Part shown: piece by piece, positions 1 to 8,306 of the stretch | How the letters are laid out: the number at the start of each line of letters is the position of its first letter | How positions within the stretch are numbered: position 1 is the stretch's first letter | Source of the DNA: JAXLSZ01 sp046330315 | GTDB lineage: Bacteria; Actinomycetota; Thermoleophilia; Solirubrobacterales; 70-9 | Length of the DNA: 64,000 nt | Assembly: GCA_046330315.1 (NCBI GenBank) | Contig: JAXLSZ010000007.1 | Coordinates: forward strand, 124,001-188,000 | Direction of reading: 5' to 3' | Made by a program: the position numbers and the translations under genes | The notes under the pieces: generated by a model | What the model was told of the DNA's origin: nothing | The model's database searches: none | The model's input: only the letters and a program-made list of their open reading frames with translations

Positions 1-1
1 C

Positions 2-73
2 TGCGACCTCTGCGTGGACGCCGCCCCCGAGGGCGCGGTGACGATCCGCCGGCTCTACGAGAGCCCGGCCTGA
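2..73 (+). CDS. C-terminal end of a truncated gene, product unknown
   Basis: The window opens inside a frame that reads CDLCVDAAPEGAVTIRRLYE and ends SPA before a TGA at 71-73. The CxxC pair suggests a metal-binding or iron-sulfur tail, but 23 residues are too few to assign a family. It converges on the DUF4333 gene that ends at 132. The frame is favoured because its composition is protein-like and the next gene faces it; the rest lies outside the window. Confidence 0.45.
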   Translation, partial: CDLCVDAAPEGAVTIRRLYESPA

Positions 74-131
74 GCGCGCCTGCGCCACCTCGGCGTCGCC
101 TCCGCGCCCGGTGACGGGCGCTGCCTTCGCG

Positions 132-455
132 CTACTTGAACTGTCCGGGCGGAACGTAGTAGCGGATGTGGCCGTCGCTGTCGAGCTGGGTGACCTTCAC
201 GGTTGCCTCGCTGCCGTCGGGCGCGGTCAGCGTGCAGGTGAAGGTGCCGCCCTTCTCCGCCTTGACATCGCCCGGGCAATCGACCGACTTCGGCTTGGTG
301 CCCGTCTTCTGGGCAAGGCCGCTGCTGATCGACGACTGCACGTCGTCGGTGTTGAGCGTCTTCGTCCCGCAACCGCCGATCGCCAGCGCCGCCGGCACAA
401 GGGCCGCGACCGCCAGCGCCGCGAACCGCCCCGCATTGCTTCTGTGAACTCTCAT
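132..455 (-). CDS. DUF4333-type secreted lipoprotein
   Basis: This 107-residue protein starts MRVHRSNAGRF, has a hydrophobic export segment at about residues 11-28 and a lipobox-like AIGGC with Cys29, so it is probably a membrane-anchored lipoprotein. The mature part has two cysteines (C60 and C74, in VDCPGD and TFTCTL) that could form a disulfide, and ends in GHIRYYVPPG. This pattern fits the DUF4333 family, small actinobacterial exported domains of unknown function. Its ATG overlaps the divergent ATG at 454, but the neighbour probably begins at 532, which leaves a 76-bp shared promoter gap. Confidence 0.72.
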   Translation of the reverse strand: MRVHRSNAGRFAALAVAALVPAALAIGGCGTKTLNTDDVQSSISSGLAQKTGTKPKSVDCPGDVKAEKGGTFTCTLTAPDGSEATVKVTQLDSDGHIRYYVPPGQFK

Positions 456-531
456 GGCGGCAATCCTATGCTCCGGGGCCGACGCGGGTCCTGACGCCGC
501 CGCGGCCCGCGGTCCGGCAGACTGGCGGGCC

Positions 532-2007
532 GTGAACCTGATCGAGGACCTCCTCGAGGGCTTCCCGGCATCGAAGCTGGGGGTAATCGCCCTGGACGCC
601 GAGGGCCGGCGGCGCGACTGGCACTTCGGAGAGCTGATCGCCCGCAGCGCGGGCCTCTCTGGGGCGATGGCCGCCCGCGGGGTGCGCCGCGGCGACGTCG
701 TGATGACGCTGGTGGGCAACCGGATCGAGTGGGTCCTGGCGATGCTGGCCTGCTGGCGGATGGGCGCCGTTGCCCTGCCCTGCAACACGCAGCTTCGCCG
801 CCACGATCTCGAGTTGCGGGTCGACGCCGCCTCGCCGGCGCTGGCGATCGGCGAGGAGTCCCTGCTCTCCGGGCTTCCCGGAGGAGTGCCAACCATCACC
901 CTCGCCGAGATCGCCGAAGTGATGGACGAGGAACGTCCCCAGGAGGCCCCCGCGCTGCCCGAGGACATTGGCGCCGGCGAGCCGGCCCTGATCGTCTTCA
1001 CCTCGGGCACGACCGGAGAGCCGCGCGGGGTGGTCCACGCCTACCGCTACCTCTACGGGCAGCGGGCCCAGGCCGAGCGCTGGTTTGGGTCCCGGGAGGG
1101 CGAGATCGCCTGGTGCACGACCGCCACCGGCTGGTCGAAGTCCTCACGAAACGTGTTCCTCGCCCCCTGGCTCACCGGAGCCGCAGCGGTGATCCACGAC
1201 GCCCGTTTCGAGCCGTCGGAGCGGCTCGACCTGATCGCCGGGCTCGGCGTCAACGTGCTCTGCCAGGCCCCGACCGAGTACCGGATGATGGCCAAGCGGG
1301 CCACGCTGCGGCCCCTGCCCGGGCTGCGTCGCATGGTCTCCGCCGGCGAGCCGCTCAACCCCGAGGTGATCGCCGCCTTCCGCGAGGCCACCGGCCTCGA
1401 GGTCGCCGACGGCTACGGGCAGACCGAGACCGGGCAGCTGACCGGCAACCTCTCGGGCCGGGCGGTGCGCGAGGGATCGATGGGGCAGCCCCTGCCCGGG
1501 ATCGTGACCCGGGTGCGCGAGGGCGAGCTGGAGCTGGACGTCTCGACCTGCCCGACCTTCTTCTCGCACTACCTCGACGGCGAGCGCTTCGCCGGGGAGT
1601 GGTGGCGGACCGGCGACCTCGTCTCGGAGGACGAGGACGGCTACCTGCACTTCGAGGGCCGCGACGACGACATCATCCTCTCCTCCGGCTACCGGATCGG
1701 ACCCTTCGAGGTCGAGTCCGCCCTCCTCACCCATCCCAGGGTCGCCGAGGCCGCCGCGGTCAGCGCTCCCGACCCCGAGCGCGGGGCGGTGGTGCGCGCC
1801 GTCGTCGTCCTCCGCGACGGCCAGCCCGGCGAGGCCCTGGCCCGCGAGCTGCAGGAGCACTGCAAGAGCGAAACCGCACCGTACAAGTTCCCGCGAATCG
1901 TCGACTTCGCCGAGGAGCTGCCGAAGACGGCGAGCGGCAAGATCAAGCGCGCGCAGCTTCGAGGCGAGCCCGGTGTCGGGTGGCCCTCCGGCGAGGCGCC
2001 TCGGTAG
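532..2007 (+). CDS. AMP-forming acyl-CoA synthetase
   Basis: This is a 491-residue ANL-superfamily ligase that activates a carboxylic acid with ATP and then CoA. The signature TSGTTGEPRG, the YGQTETG adenylate motif, EWWRTGDL with the hinge region GRDDDIILSSGYR, and the C-terminal catalytic lysine in PKTASGKIKR are all present. The size and the medium-chain-like WCTTATGW segment suggest a medium-chain or aromatic acyl substrate, but the sequence does not fix it. GTG at 532 was preferred over the in-frame ATG at 454 because the upstream 26 codons are low-complexity and overlap the divergent gene. The PLP enzyme follows 31 bp downstream. Confidence 0.85.
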   Translation: MNLIEDLLEGFPASKLGVIALDAEGRRRDWHFGELIARSAGLSGAMAARGVRRGDVVMTLVGNRIEWVLAMLACWRMGAVALPCNTQLRRHDLELRVDAASPALAIGEESLLSGLPGGVPTITLAEIAEVMDEERPQEAPALPEDIGAGEPALIVFTSGTTGEPRGVVHAYRYLYGQRAQAERWFGSREGEIAWCTTATGWSKSSRNVFLAPWLTGAAAVIHDARFEPSERLDLIAGLGVNVLCQAPTEYRMMAKRATLRPLPGLRRMVSAGEPLNPEVIAAFREATGLEVADGYGQTETGQLTGNLSGRAVREGSMGQPLPGIVTRVREGELELDVSTCPTFFSHYLDGERFAGEWWRTGDLVSEDEDGYLHFEGRDDDIILSSGYRIGPFEVESALLTHPRVAEAAAVSAPDPERGAVVRAVVVLRDGQPGEALARELQEHCKSETAPYKFPRIVDFAEELPKTASGKIKRAQLRGEPGVGWPSGEAPR

Positions 2008-2038
2008 GCTCCCCGAAACCGAGTACGAAAGGAAGCGG

Positions 2039-3424
2039 ATGACGGAGGGGATGAGGTTGGGAGAAGCGGTCGATCGCGGCAAGCTCAAGGAGCTGACTGA
2101 GAAGGAGCTCGACCTGTACCGGCAGCGCACGGGGACCTCGGGCGAGTACTTTCAGCGCGCCAAGCAGGTGATGCCGAACGGCGTCCCCTCCTCCTTCCAG
2201 GTCAACGACCCCTGGCCCGTCTACATCGACCGCGGCTCCGGCTCGCGGGTCTGGGACGTCGACGGCGGCGAGTACGTGGACTTCCACAACGGCTTCGGCG
2301 TGATGTGCATCGGCCACGCCAACCCCGCGGTCGGGGCAGCGGTGAAGGAGCGCCACGACCTGGGCACCCACTTCGCCGCCCCCACCGACGGCTCGGTCGC
2401 CGTGGCCGAGGAGCTCGCCAAGCGCTTCGGCCTGCCCCAGTGGCGGTTCACCAACTCGGGCACCGAGTCCACGATGGCGGCGATCCACCTGGCCCGCGGC
2501 GCCACCGGCCGCGACCGGGTGGTCAAGGTCGAGGGCTCCTACGACGGCCACCACGACGCCGTGATGGTCTCCTGCTATCCGGAGCTCGACGAGCTGGGGC
2601 CCAGGGAGAACCCGAACCCGGTGCCCTTCGGCGCCGGCTACCCGCGGGCGATCACCGACCTCACCCTCCCGGTCCCCTTCAACGACGCCGAGATCCTCGA
2701 GCAGGTGCTGAAGGCCCACGAGGGCCAGGTCGCCGGGATGATCGTCGAGCCGGCGATGATGAACATCAACATCATCCCGCCGCGCGACGGCTACCTGCGG
2801 CGCGTCCGCGAGCTCTGCGACGAGCACGGGGCGGTGCTGATCTTCGACGAGGTGAAGACGGGGGCGACGATCGCCTACGGAGGCGCGACCGAGCGCTTCG
2901 GCGTGCAGCCGGACGTCGTCGCCCTGGCGAAGGCGATCGCCGGCGGCTACCCGGGCGGTGCGATCGGGATGACGGCGGAGCTGGGCGAGGTGGTCGCCTC
3001 CGACAAGGTCCACCAGATCGGCACCTTCAACGGCAACCCGCTGGTCATGGCCGCGTCGAAGGCGACGCTGACCGAGGTGCTGACCAGGGACGCCTACGAA
3101 CAGCTCGAGAGGACCAACGACGCCCTGCTCGAGGGCTGCCAGGGGATCGTCGACTCCTACGGGCTGCCCGCGTACACCCAGGGGCTCGGGGCCAAGGGCT
3201 GCGTGATCTTCGCGCCGGAGCCGATCTACGAGTACCGCGACTACCTGACCAAGGTGGACGGAGAGCTCTCGACCCTGGCCTGGCTCTACCACATGAACCA
3301 CGGCATCTTCATGACGCCGGGGGTCGAGGAGGAGTGGACGCTGTCGATCGCCCACTCCGCCGAGGACGTCGAGCGCTACCTCAACGCCTTCGAGACCTTC
3401 GCCCGGGACCTCACCGAGGGCTGA
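2039..3424 (+). CDS. Class III PLP aminotransferase, GSA-aminomutase-like
   Basis: This 461-residue fold-type I PLP enzyme resembles glutamate-1-semialdehyde 2,1-aminomutase. It has NSGTESTMAAIHLAR (phosphate-binding region), FDEVKTG with the Asp that contacts the PLP ring nitrogen, and the Schiff-base lysine in ALAKAIAGGYPGGAIG. HemL itself usually reads FDEVMTGFR and GKIIGGGLP, so this is a divergent paralogue and should not be called hemL on this evidence. The ATG at 2039 follows an AAAGGAAG ribosome binding site by about 5 nt. It lies just after the acyl-CoA ligase, suggesting a shared catabolic role (inference). Confidence 0.78.
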   Translation: MTEGMRLGEAVDRGKLKELTEKELDLYRQRTGTSGEYFQRAKQVMPNGVPSSFQVNDPWPVYIDRGSGSRVWDVDGGEYVDFHNGFGVMCIGHANPAVGAAVKERHDLGTHFAAPTDGSVAVAEELAKRFGLPQWRFTNSGTESTMAAIHLARGATGRDRVVKVEGSYDGHHDAVMVSCYPELDELGPRENPNPVPFGAGYPRAITDLTLPVPFNDAEILEQVLKAHEGQVAGMIVEPAMMNINIIPPRDGYLRRVRELCDEHGAVLIFDEVKTGATIAYGGATERFGVQPDVVALAKAIAGGYPGGAIGMTAELGEVVASDKVHQIGTFNGNPLVMAASKATLTEVLTRDAYEQLERTNDALLEGCQGIVDSYGLPAYTQGLGAKGCVIFAPEPIYEYRDYLTKVDGELSTLAWLYHMNHGIFMTPGVEEEWTLSIAHSAEDVERYLNAFETFARDLTEG

Positions 3425-3471
3425 GGGGCAGGGAGCCGGGGCCGCCCCGAGCCGGCCCCTAACCTGGGTCG

Positions 3472-5451
3472 ATGAGCAACCGCCTCGCCGCGGAGACCAG
3501 CCCCTACCTCCGCCAGCACCGCGACAACCCGGTCGACTGGTACCCGTGGGGGGAGGAGGCCCTGGCCCGTGCCCGCGAGGAGGACCTCCCGATCCTGCTC
3601 TCGGTCGGGTACTCGGCCTGCCACTGGTGCCACGTGATGGAGAGGGAGTCCTTCGAGGACCCGGCGACGGCCGCCTACATGAACGAGCACTTCGTCAACG
3701 TCAAGGTGGACCGCGAGGAGCGCCCCGACGTGGACGCGCTCTACATGGAGTTCGTGCAGGCCTCGACCGGGCACGGGGGTTGGCCGATGACCGTTTTCCT
3801 CGATCCCGAAGGGGTGCCCTTCTTCGGCGGGACCTACTTCCCCCCCGAACCGGCCCCCGGCAGCCCGAGCTTCATGCAGGTGCTGGCCGCGGTCGCCGCC
3901 GGCTACGGCGAACGCCGCGAGGAGATCCGGGTCGCCGCCGACCTGACCCGCGAGCGGCTGGGGGCGACGGCGCGGATCGAACCCTCGGGGGAGCCGCTGC
4001 GCCCGGCGCTCGTGGACGAGGCCGTCGCCGCGATCCGCCGCTCGGCCGACCTGCGCCGCGGCGGCTTCGGCGGGGCGCCCAAGTTCCCGCCCGCCCCGGC
4101 TCTCGAGCTGCTCCTCGCCCGGGGCCATACGGACGTGGTCGAGATCACCCTGGACGGGATGGCGGCCGGCGGGATCTACGACCAGATCGGCGGCGGCTTC
4201 GCCCGTTATTCGGTGGACGCCGCCTGGCTCGTGCCCCACTTCGAGAAGATGCTCTACGACAACGCCCTGCTTGCCCGCGCCTACCTGCACGGGTGGCAGG
4301 AGCTCGGCCACGAGCGCTACCGGCGGGTGGTGACCGAGACACTCGACTGGGCCCTGGCCGAGATGCGCGGCCCCGAGGGCGGCTTCCACTCGGCGCTCGA
4401 CGCGGACTCCGAGGGCGAGGAGGGGACCTTCTACCTCTGGGAGAGGGCGGAGATCGAGGAGGTCCTCGGCGACGACGCCCCGCCGGTCATCGAGCACCTC
4501 GGCGTCAGCGGGCGCGGCAACTTCGAGGGTCGCAACATCCTCCACCTCCCGGCGGGCGCCGCGGCGGAGCCGCCGGACGGCTTCGCCTCCGCGCGGCGGG
4601 CGCTGTACGAGCGCCGGGCAAGGCGCGTCCGGCCCGGCCTCGACGACAAGCGAATCGCCTCCTGGAACGCGCTGATGATCGCCGCCCTGGCCGACGCGGG
4701 ATCGGTTCTGCGGCGTCCCGACTACCTCGAGGCGGCGCGCGACTGCGCCGGCTTCGTGCTGGGTGGGATGCGCGACGGCGGCGGCAGGCTGCTGCGCACC
4801 TACAAGGGCGGCGAGGCCCGCATCCCCGCCTACCTCGAGGACCACGCATTCCTGCTCGAAGCCCTGCTGGTGCTCTACCAGGCGACCTTCGAGGTCGGCT
4901 GGTTCGAGCGGGCGCGCGAGGTCGCGGAGACGATGATCGCGCGCTTCGCCGACCCCGAGTGGGGCGGCTTCTTCTCGACCGCCGACGACGGCGAGCAGCT
5001 GATCGCCAGGCGCAAGGACCTCGACGACCATCCGATCCCCTCCGGCTCCTCCTCCGCCGCGGCCGGCCTGCTGCGACTGGCCGCGCTGAGCGGCGAGCGT
5101 GAGTTCGAGCGGCACGCGGTCGGCGTCCTGCGCCTCCTCGCTCCGCTCGCCGGGCGCCAGCCGGCGGGATTCCCCCACCTGCTCGCGGCCCTCGACTTCC
5201 ACCTCTCCCCCACCCGTGAGCTGGCCCTGGCCGGGGCTGACACGGCGGAGCTGGAGGAGGTCGCCCGGGCCCGGCTGCGCCCCCACCTCGTCCTGGCAGG
5301 CGGGCCGGACGGCACCTCGGTGCCGGAACTGATGCGGGGACGCACCGAGGTCGCGGGTCGCCCTGCCGCCTACCTCTGCGAGAACTTCACCTGCCAGACT
5401 CCGGTGACCGACCCCGAGCAGCTGAGGAGGACCCTCGATGGCGACGGCTGA
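3472..5451 (+). CDS. DUF255 / YyaL-type thioredoxin-fold protein
   Basis: The 659-residue protein begins with the diagnostic SPYLRQHRDNPVDWYPWG segment and a thioredoxin-like CHWCHVM centre (Cys50, Cys53), followed by a long alpha/alpha-toroid glycosidase-like region containing FEKMLYDNALLARAY and a C-terminal YLCENFTCQTP. This is the architecture of the YyaL / SPATA20 (DUF255) family at its usual full length. The biochemical role of the family is unsettled; redox or N-acylglucosamine-epimerase-like activity has been suggested. The next gene starts 14 bp inside its end, so the two are probably co-translated. Confidence 0.86.
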   Translation: MSNRLAAETSPYLRQHRDNPVDWYPWGEEALARAREEDLPILLSVGYSACHWCHVMERESFEDPATAAYMNEHFVNVKVDREERPDVDALYMEFVQASTGHGGWPMTVFLDPEGVPFFGGTYFPPEPAPGSPSFMQVLAAVAAGYGERREEIRVAADLTRERLGATARIEPSGEPLRPALVDEAVAAIRRSADLRRGGFGGAPKFPPAPALELLLARGHTDVVEITLDGMAAGGIYDQIGGGFARYSVDAAWLVPHFEKMLYDNALLARAYLHGWQELGHERYRRVVTETLDWALAEMRGPEGGFHSALDADSEGEEGTFYLWERAEIEEVLGDDAPPVIEHLGVSGRGNFEGRNILHLPAGAAAEPPDGFASARRALYERRARRVRPGLDDKRIASWNALMIAALADAGSVLRRPDYLEAARDCAGFVLGGMRDGGGRLLRTYKGGEARIPAYLEDHAFLLEALLVLYQATFEVGWFERAREVAETMIARFADPEWGGFFSTADDGEQLIARRKDLDDHPIPSGSSSAAAGLLRLAALSGEREFERHAVGVLRLLAPLAGRQPAGFPHLLAALDFHLSPTRELALAGADTAELEEVARARLRPHLVLAGGPDGTSVPELMRGRTEVAGRPAAYLCENFTCQTPVTDPEQLRRTLDGDG

Positions 5452-5947
5452 GACGAGATCGACAGAGGAGCTCGCCCGCAACTACTTCGCCGGCGCCCGG
5501 CGCCGCGACGTCGACGCGATGATCGCGAACTGGGCCCCCGGCGGCGTCGCCCACATCTACGGGATGGCGGAGCTGCGCGTCCCCGACGGGTACCGCGAGT
5601 ACTTCGAGAACCTCTTCGCCGCCTTCCCGGACTTCCAGTTCGAGGTCGTCGAGGTGGTCGCTTCCGAGAGCAGTGCCGCGGTCCGCTGGCGGGCGACCGG
5701 AACCTTTACCGGCGGGGCCCGGTTCCAGGGACTTCTCGCCAACGGCGCCCGGATCGAGACCGAGGGCTGCGACGTGCTCAGCTTCGACGAGGAGGGGCTG
5801 GTGACCGAGAATCGCGCCTACGTCAACGGCGCCGACATCGCCCAGAAGCTCGGGGCGCTGCCGCCGACCGGCTCCATCCAGGAGCGCCTGATGCTGGGAG
5901 CGGTGAACCTGAAGACGTCGATCGCGGCGAGGATCAGAGGGCGCTGA
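5438..5947 (+). CDS. SnoaL-like polyketide-cyclase-fold protein
   Basis: A 169-residue protein with the SnoaL/NTF2-like pattern: TEELARNYFAGARRRDVDAM at the N terminus, FPDFQFEVVEVVASESSAAV and the strand VRWRATGTFTG. The fold forms a cone-shaped barrel around a small-molecule pocket and is found in ester cyclases and many uncharacterised enzymes, so the substrate is unknown. It overlaps the DUF255 gene by 14 bp at its start and the convergent PhzF gene by 14 bp at its end. The last 20 or so residues are basic and not part of the fold. Confidence 0.78.
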   Translation: MATAETRSTEELARNYFAGARRRDVDAMIANWAPGGVAHIYGMAELRVPDGYREYFENLFAAFPDFQFEVVEVVASESSAAVRWRATGTFTGGARFQGLLANGARIETEGCDVLSFDEEGLVTENRAYVNGADIAQKLGALPPTGSIQERLMLGAVNLKTSIAARIRGR

Positions 5948-6644
5948 GCGGGTAATCGGAGCAGCGCTCCAGCGCCACCGCGCCCCCGACCTCACCGCGG
6001 CCTCCGCCGAGCGCGCGCGCCCGCAGGAGCGAGCCGCGGCCCTGGTGGATCTCCAGCTCGCGATCAAGCTCGACCGCCAGGCCGAGGGCGGCCGATCCTG
6101 TCGCCTCGTCCTCGGGGACGCCGAGCTGGGGCGCGAAGGAGCGGGCCCTGACAGTCCCTGCCGCCTCGTCGATCCAGGCCCAGGCGTAGAGATTGCCGCC
6201 GCGGTCGCCGGGGCGGCCGTCGAGGGCGTCCACCTCGTCCGGCCGGGCAAGCTTGAGGGTCTCGAAGGCGGACCACTCACCGAGGCCGGACACGTGGACG
6301 AGCGGCTCGCCCGCTCCCCCTGGCCCGCCCCCGGCCTCGAATCGCACCGCTGTCTCCCCCACCGGGGGCCGCAGGGCTTCCGGCGGGCGCCCCTGGCGGG
6401 CGAGCAGCCAGGCGGTGCCGAGAAGCGGGTGCCCGGCGAAGGGGAGCTCCGCAGCGGGGGTGAGGATCCGGAGCTCGCCGGTGGCGACGTCATCGACGAA
6501 GACGGTCTCGCTGAAGCCGAGGTCCGCCGCGACCCGCCGTCGATCCTCCTCGGGCACCGAGGGGCCGTCGAGGAAGACTCCCAGGGGATTGCCGAACCGG
6601 CCTCCCTCGCCGACGAAGACCCGCACCACCGCAAGCTCGGGCAT
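5934..6644 (-). CDS. PhzF-family isomerase/epimerase
   Basis: A 236-residue protein of the PhzF / diaminopimelate-epimerase-like fold. The family hallmarks are visible: RFGNPLGVF near residue 17, FSETVFV with the catalytic glutamate near residue 46, PFAGHPLLGTAW and, in the second half, EDEATGSAALGL. It is somewhat shorter than the usual 260-300 residues. PhzF proper isomerises a phenazine precursor, but no other phenazine gene is present, so the substrate is unknown. It lies directly downstream of glnA and is linked to it by a duplicated stop/start junction (see the repeat at 6641). Confidence 0.82.
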   Translation of the reverse strand: MPELAVVRVFVGEGGRFGNPLGVFLDGPSVPEEDRRRVAADLGFSETVFVDDVATGELRILTPAAELPFAGHPLLGTAWLLARQGRPPEALRPPVGETAVRFEAGGGPGGAGEPLVHVSGLGEWSAFETLKLARPDEVDALDGRPGDRGGNLYAWAWIDEAAGTVRARSFAPQLGVPEDEATGSAALGLAVELDRELEIHQGRGSLLRARALGGGRGEVGGAVALERCSDYPLSAL

Positions 6645-6711
6645 CAGCCGGTCCCGCGAGCCGCCGGGGCGGGCATCAGCCGGTCCCGCGAGCCGCCGGG
6701 GCGGGCATCAG
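6641..6711 (-). repeat. 32-bp tandem duplication of the glnA-phzF junction with two mini-ORFs
   Basis: Two perfect 32-bp copies (6641-6672 and 6673-6704) are followed by seven bases of a third. Read on the minus strand, each copy contains TGATG, where a stop TGA shares its A with a start ATG. The glnA stop (6708-6710) therefore leads into a 10-codon frame MPAPAARGTG (6708-6676), its stop leads into an identical frame (6676-6644), and that stop leads into the real phzF ATG (6644-6642). The repeats and frames are seen directly. Whether they are translated is unknown. Confidence 0.9.
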
Positions 6712-8057
6712 AGGATCGGCAGGAAGTGCTCGATCTCCCAGGGGGTCACCTGGACGCGGTAGTCGTCCCACTCCTGGCGCTTGATCTCGACGAAGCGCCG
6801 AAAGGTGTGCTCACCGAGGGTGCGCAGCACCAGCTCGGATTCCGCCGCCACCTCGATCGCCTCCCCGAGCGTCGCCGGGAGCTGCTCGATCCCCCGCTGC
6901 GAGCGCTCCTCCGGGGAGAGGTGGTAGAGGTTCTGCTCCATCGGCTCGGGGAGCTCGTAGCCCTTCTCGATGCCCTCGAGACCCGCCTGGAGCATCCCGG
7001 CGAAGCAGAGGTAGGGGTTGCAGGCCGGATCGGGGCAGCGCAGCTCGGCCCGGGTCGCTCCCTCCTTGCCCGGGTGGTAGAGCGGGACCCGGATCAGCGC
7101 CGAGCGGTTGCGCCGCGACCAGGCCAGGTAGACCGGGGCCTCGTAGCCGGGCACCAGGCGCTTGTAGGAGTTCACCCACTGGGCGAACAGGGGCGAGATC
7201 TCCCTGGCGTGCTTGAGCTGGCCGGCGATGAACGACTTCGCCGTCTCGGAGAGGTAGTACTGGTCGTCGGCGTCGTAGAAGGCGTTGCGCCCGTCCCTGG
7301 AAAGCGACTGGTGGACGTGCATCCCGGAGCCGTTCTCGCCGAACAGGGGCTTGGGCATGAAGGTGGCGTGCCAGCCGTACTTCATCGCGTATTCCTTGAC
7401 CACGATCCGGTAGGTCATGCAATCGTCCGCCATGGCCAGCGCGTCCTTGTAGCGCATGTCCACCTCGTGCTGGGAGGGGCCGACCTCGTGGTGGGTGTAC
7501 TCGACGTGGATCCCCATCTTCTCCAGGGCCAGGACGGTCTCGCGGCGCACGTCGGAGCCCGCGTCGAGCGTGGTGAGGTCGAAGTAGCCGCCCTCGTCGA
7601 GCACCTCGGGCACCCCGTCGGGGTTGGCCGACGTGAAGTAGAAGAACTCGAGCTCCGGCCCGACGTTGTAGGCCTCGAAGCCCATCTCGCGGGCGCGGCC
7701 GAGGGCGCGGCGGAGGATCCAGCGGGGGTCTCCCTCGTAGGCGTCGCCCCCGGGCACCCGGATGTCGCAGAACAGCCGGGCGGTCGCGTTGCGGTCCTCC
7801 GGGCGCCACGGCAGCAGCGAGAAGGTGCTGGGGTCCGGCATGGCGATCATGTCCGACTCCTCGATCGGGTTGAAGCCGGTGATCGAGGATCCGTCGAAGC
7901 CCATCCCACCGTCGAAGGCGTCGTCGAGCTCGGAGGCGTTGATCGAGAAGCTCTTGAGCTGACCGAGGACGTCGGTGAACCAGAGCCGCACGAAGCGCAC
8001 GTCGCGCTCCTTGCAGGCCTCGATCACGTCACTTGCGGTCGGGGGCTTCGCCGGCAT
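6708..8057 (-). CDS. glnA: Glutamine synthetase type I, GSI-alpha-like
   Basis: This 449-residue enzyme makes glutamine from glutamate, ammonia and ATP. It shows the N-terminal beta-grasp with FDGSSITGF, the GPELEFF metal-binding segment, the ATP region NGSGMHVHQS, NRSALIRVP and the C-terminal ELRCPDPACNPYLCF. The region around the adenylylation tyrosine reads NLYHLSPEERSQRGIEQLP, closer to GSI-alpha enzymes than to the NLYDLPPEE site of adenylylated GSI-beta, so feedback control is more likely than adenylylation (inference). The ATG at 8055-8057 was chosen over an upstream frame because of the GAGGGAGA ribosome binding site. No glnB or glnE is nearby. Confidence 0.92.
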   Translation of the reverse strand: MPAKPPTASDVIEACKERDVRFVRLWFTDVLGQLKSFSINASELDDAFDGGMGFDGSSITGFNPIEESDMIAMPDPSTFSLLPWRPEDRNATARLFCDIRVPGGDAYEGDPRWILRRALGRAREMGFEAYNVGPELEFFYFTSANPDGVPEVLDEGGYFDLTTLDAGSDVRRETVLALEKMGIHVEYTHHEVGPSQHEVDMRYKDALAMADDCMTYRIVVKEYAMKYGWHATFMPKPLFGENGSGMHVHQSLSRDGRNAFYDADDQYYLSETAKSFIAGQLKHAREISPLFAQWVNSYKRLVPGYEAPVYLAWSRRNRSALIRVPLYHPGKEGATRAELRCPDPACNPYLCFAGMLQAGLEGIEKGYELPEPMEQNLYHLSPEERSQRGIEQLPATLGEAIEVAAESELVLRTLGEHTFRRFVEIKRQEWDDYRVQVTPWEIEHFLPIL

Positions 8058-8066
8058 CTGTGGTCT

Positions 8067-8090
8067 CCCTCTCTTCGATCTCCGAGAGGG
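8067..8090 (-). promoter_or_regulatory. Hairpin covering the glnA ribosome binding site
   Basis: On the minus strand a perfect 7-bp stem (CCCTCTC paired with GAGAGGG, 10-nt loop) lies immediately before glnA. The 3' arm contains the GAGGG of the Shine-Dalgarno sequence, so folding would hide the ribosome binding site. The pairing is seen; a regulatory function is inference. Confidence 0.4.
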
Positions 8091-8306
8091 CAACGATAGG
8101 CCAAATCCGTGAACCGCCGAGGTGCCGGCCTCCGTATCTGAGACAGAGAAGATGTGCCGGTGGGCCTTGCCGGCCCGGCCGGAAAGAGCTATAACTTACT
8201 TCTCGTAAGGTATTGGCTCAAAGTAAAGTAAAGGCAGGCTAATCGCTTCCTAAAGGCACGCGACGCCGGCGGGGCGGTTGGCCCCCGAGCCGGAAGCAGG
8301 TTCAAG
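8091..8306. other. Divergent glnA / AhpD-like promoter region
   Basis: This 216-bp gap between two divergent genes is locally AT-rich (about 8185-8245) compared with its surroundings, as expected for promoters. It holds the inverted repeat CTTAC-N5-GTAAG at 8195-8209, a possible operator for the AhpD-like gene at 8307. I cannot assign clear -35/-10 pairs for either gene. Confidence 0.4.

Noticed and set aside
2039..3424. Calling the PLP enzyme HemL
   Set aside because: Key segments differ from HemL (FDEVKTG, AIAGGYPGG) and no other haem gene is present, so a specific symbol is not justified.
3425..3471. GC hairpin GGGGCCG/CGGCCCC between the PLP enzyme and the DUF255 gene
   Set aside because: It has no T tract and lies between closely spaced same-strand genes; chance pairing is common at this base composition.
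6880..6960. Possible adenylylation site in GlnA (tyrosine in NLYHLSPEE)
   Set aside because: The surrounding sequence follows the GSI-alpha pattern, and no adenylyltransferase gene is nearby, so covalent control is not supported.
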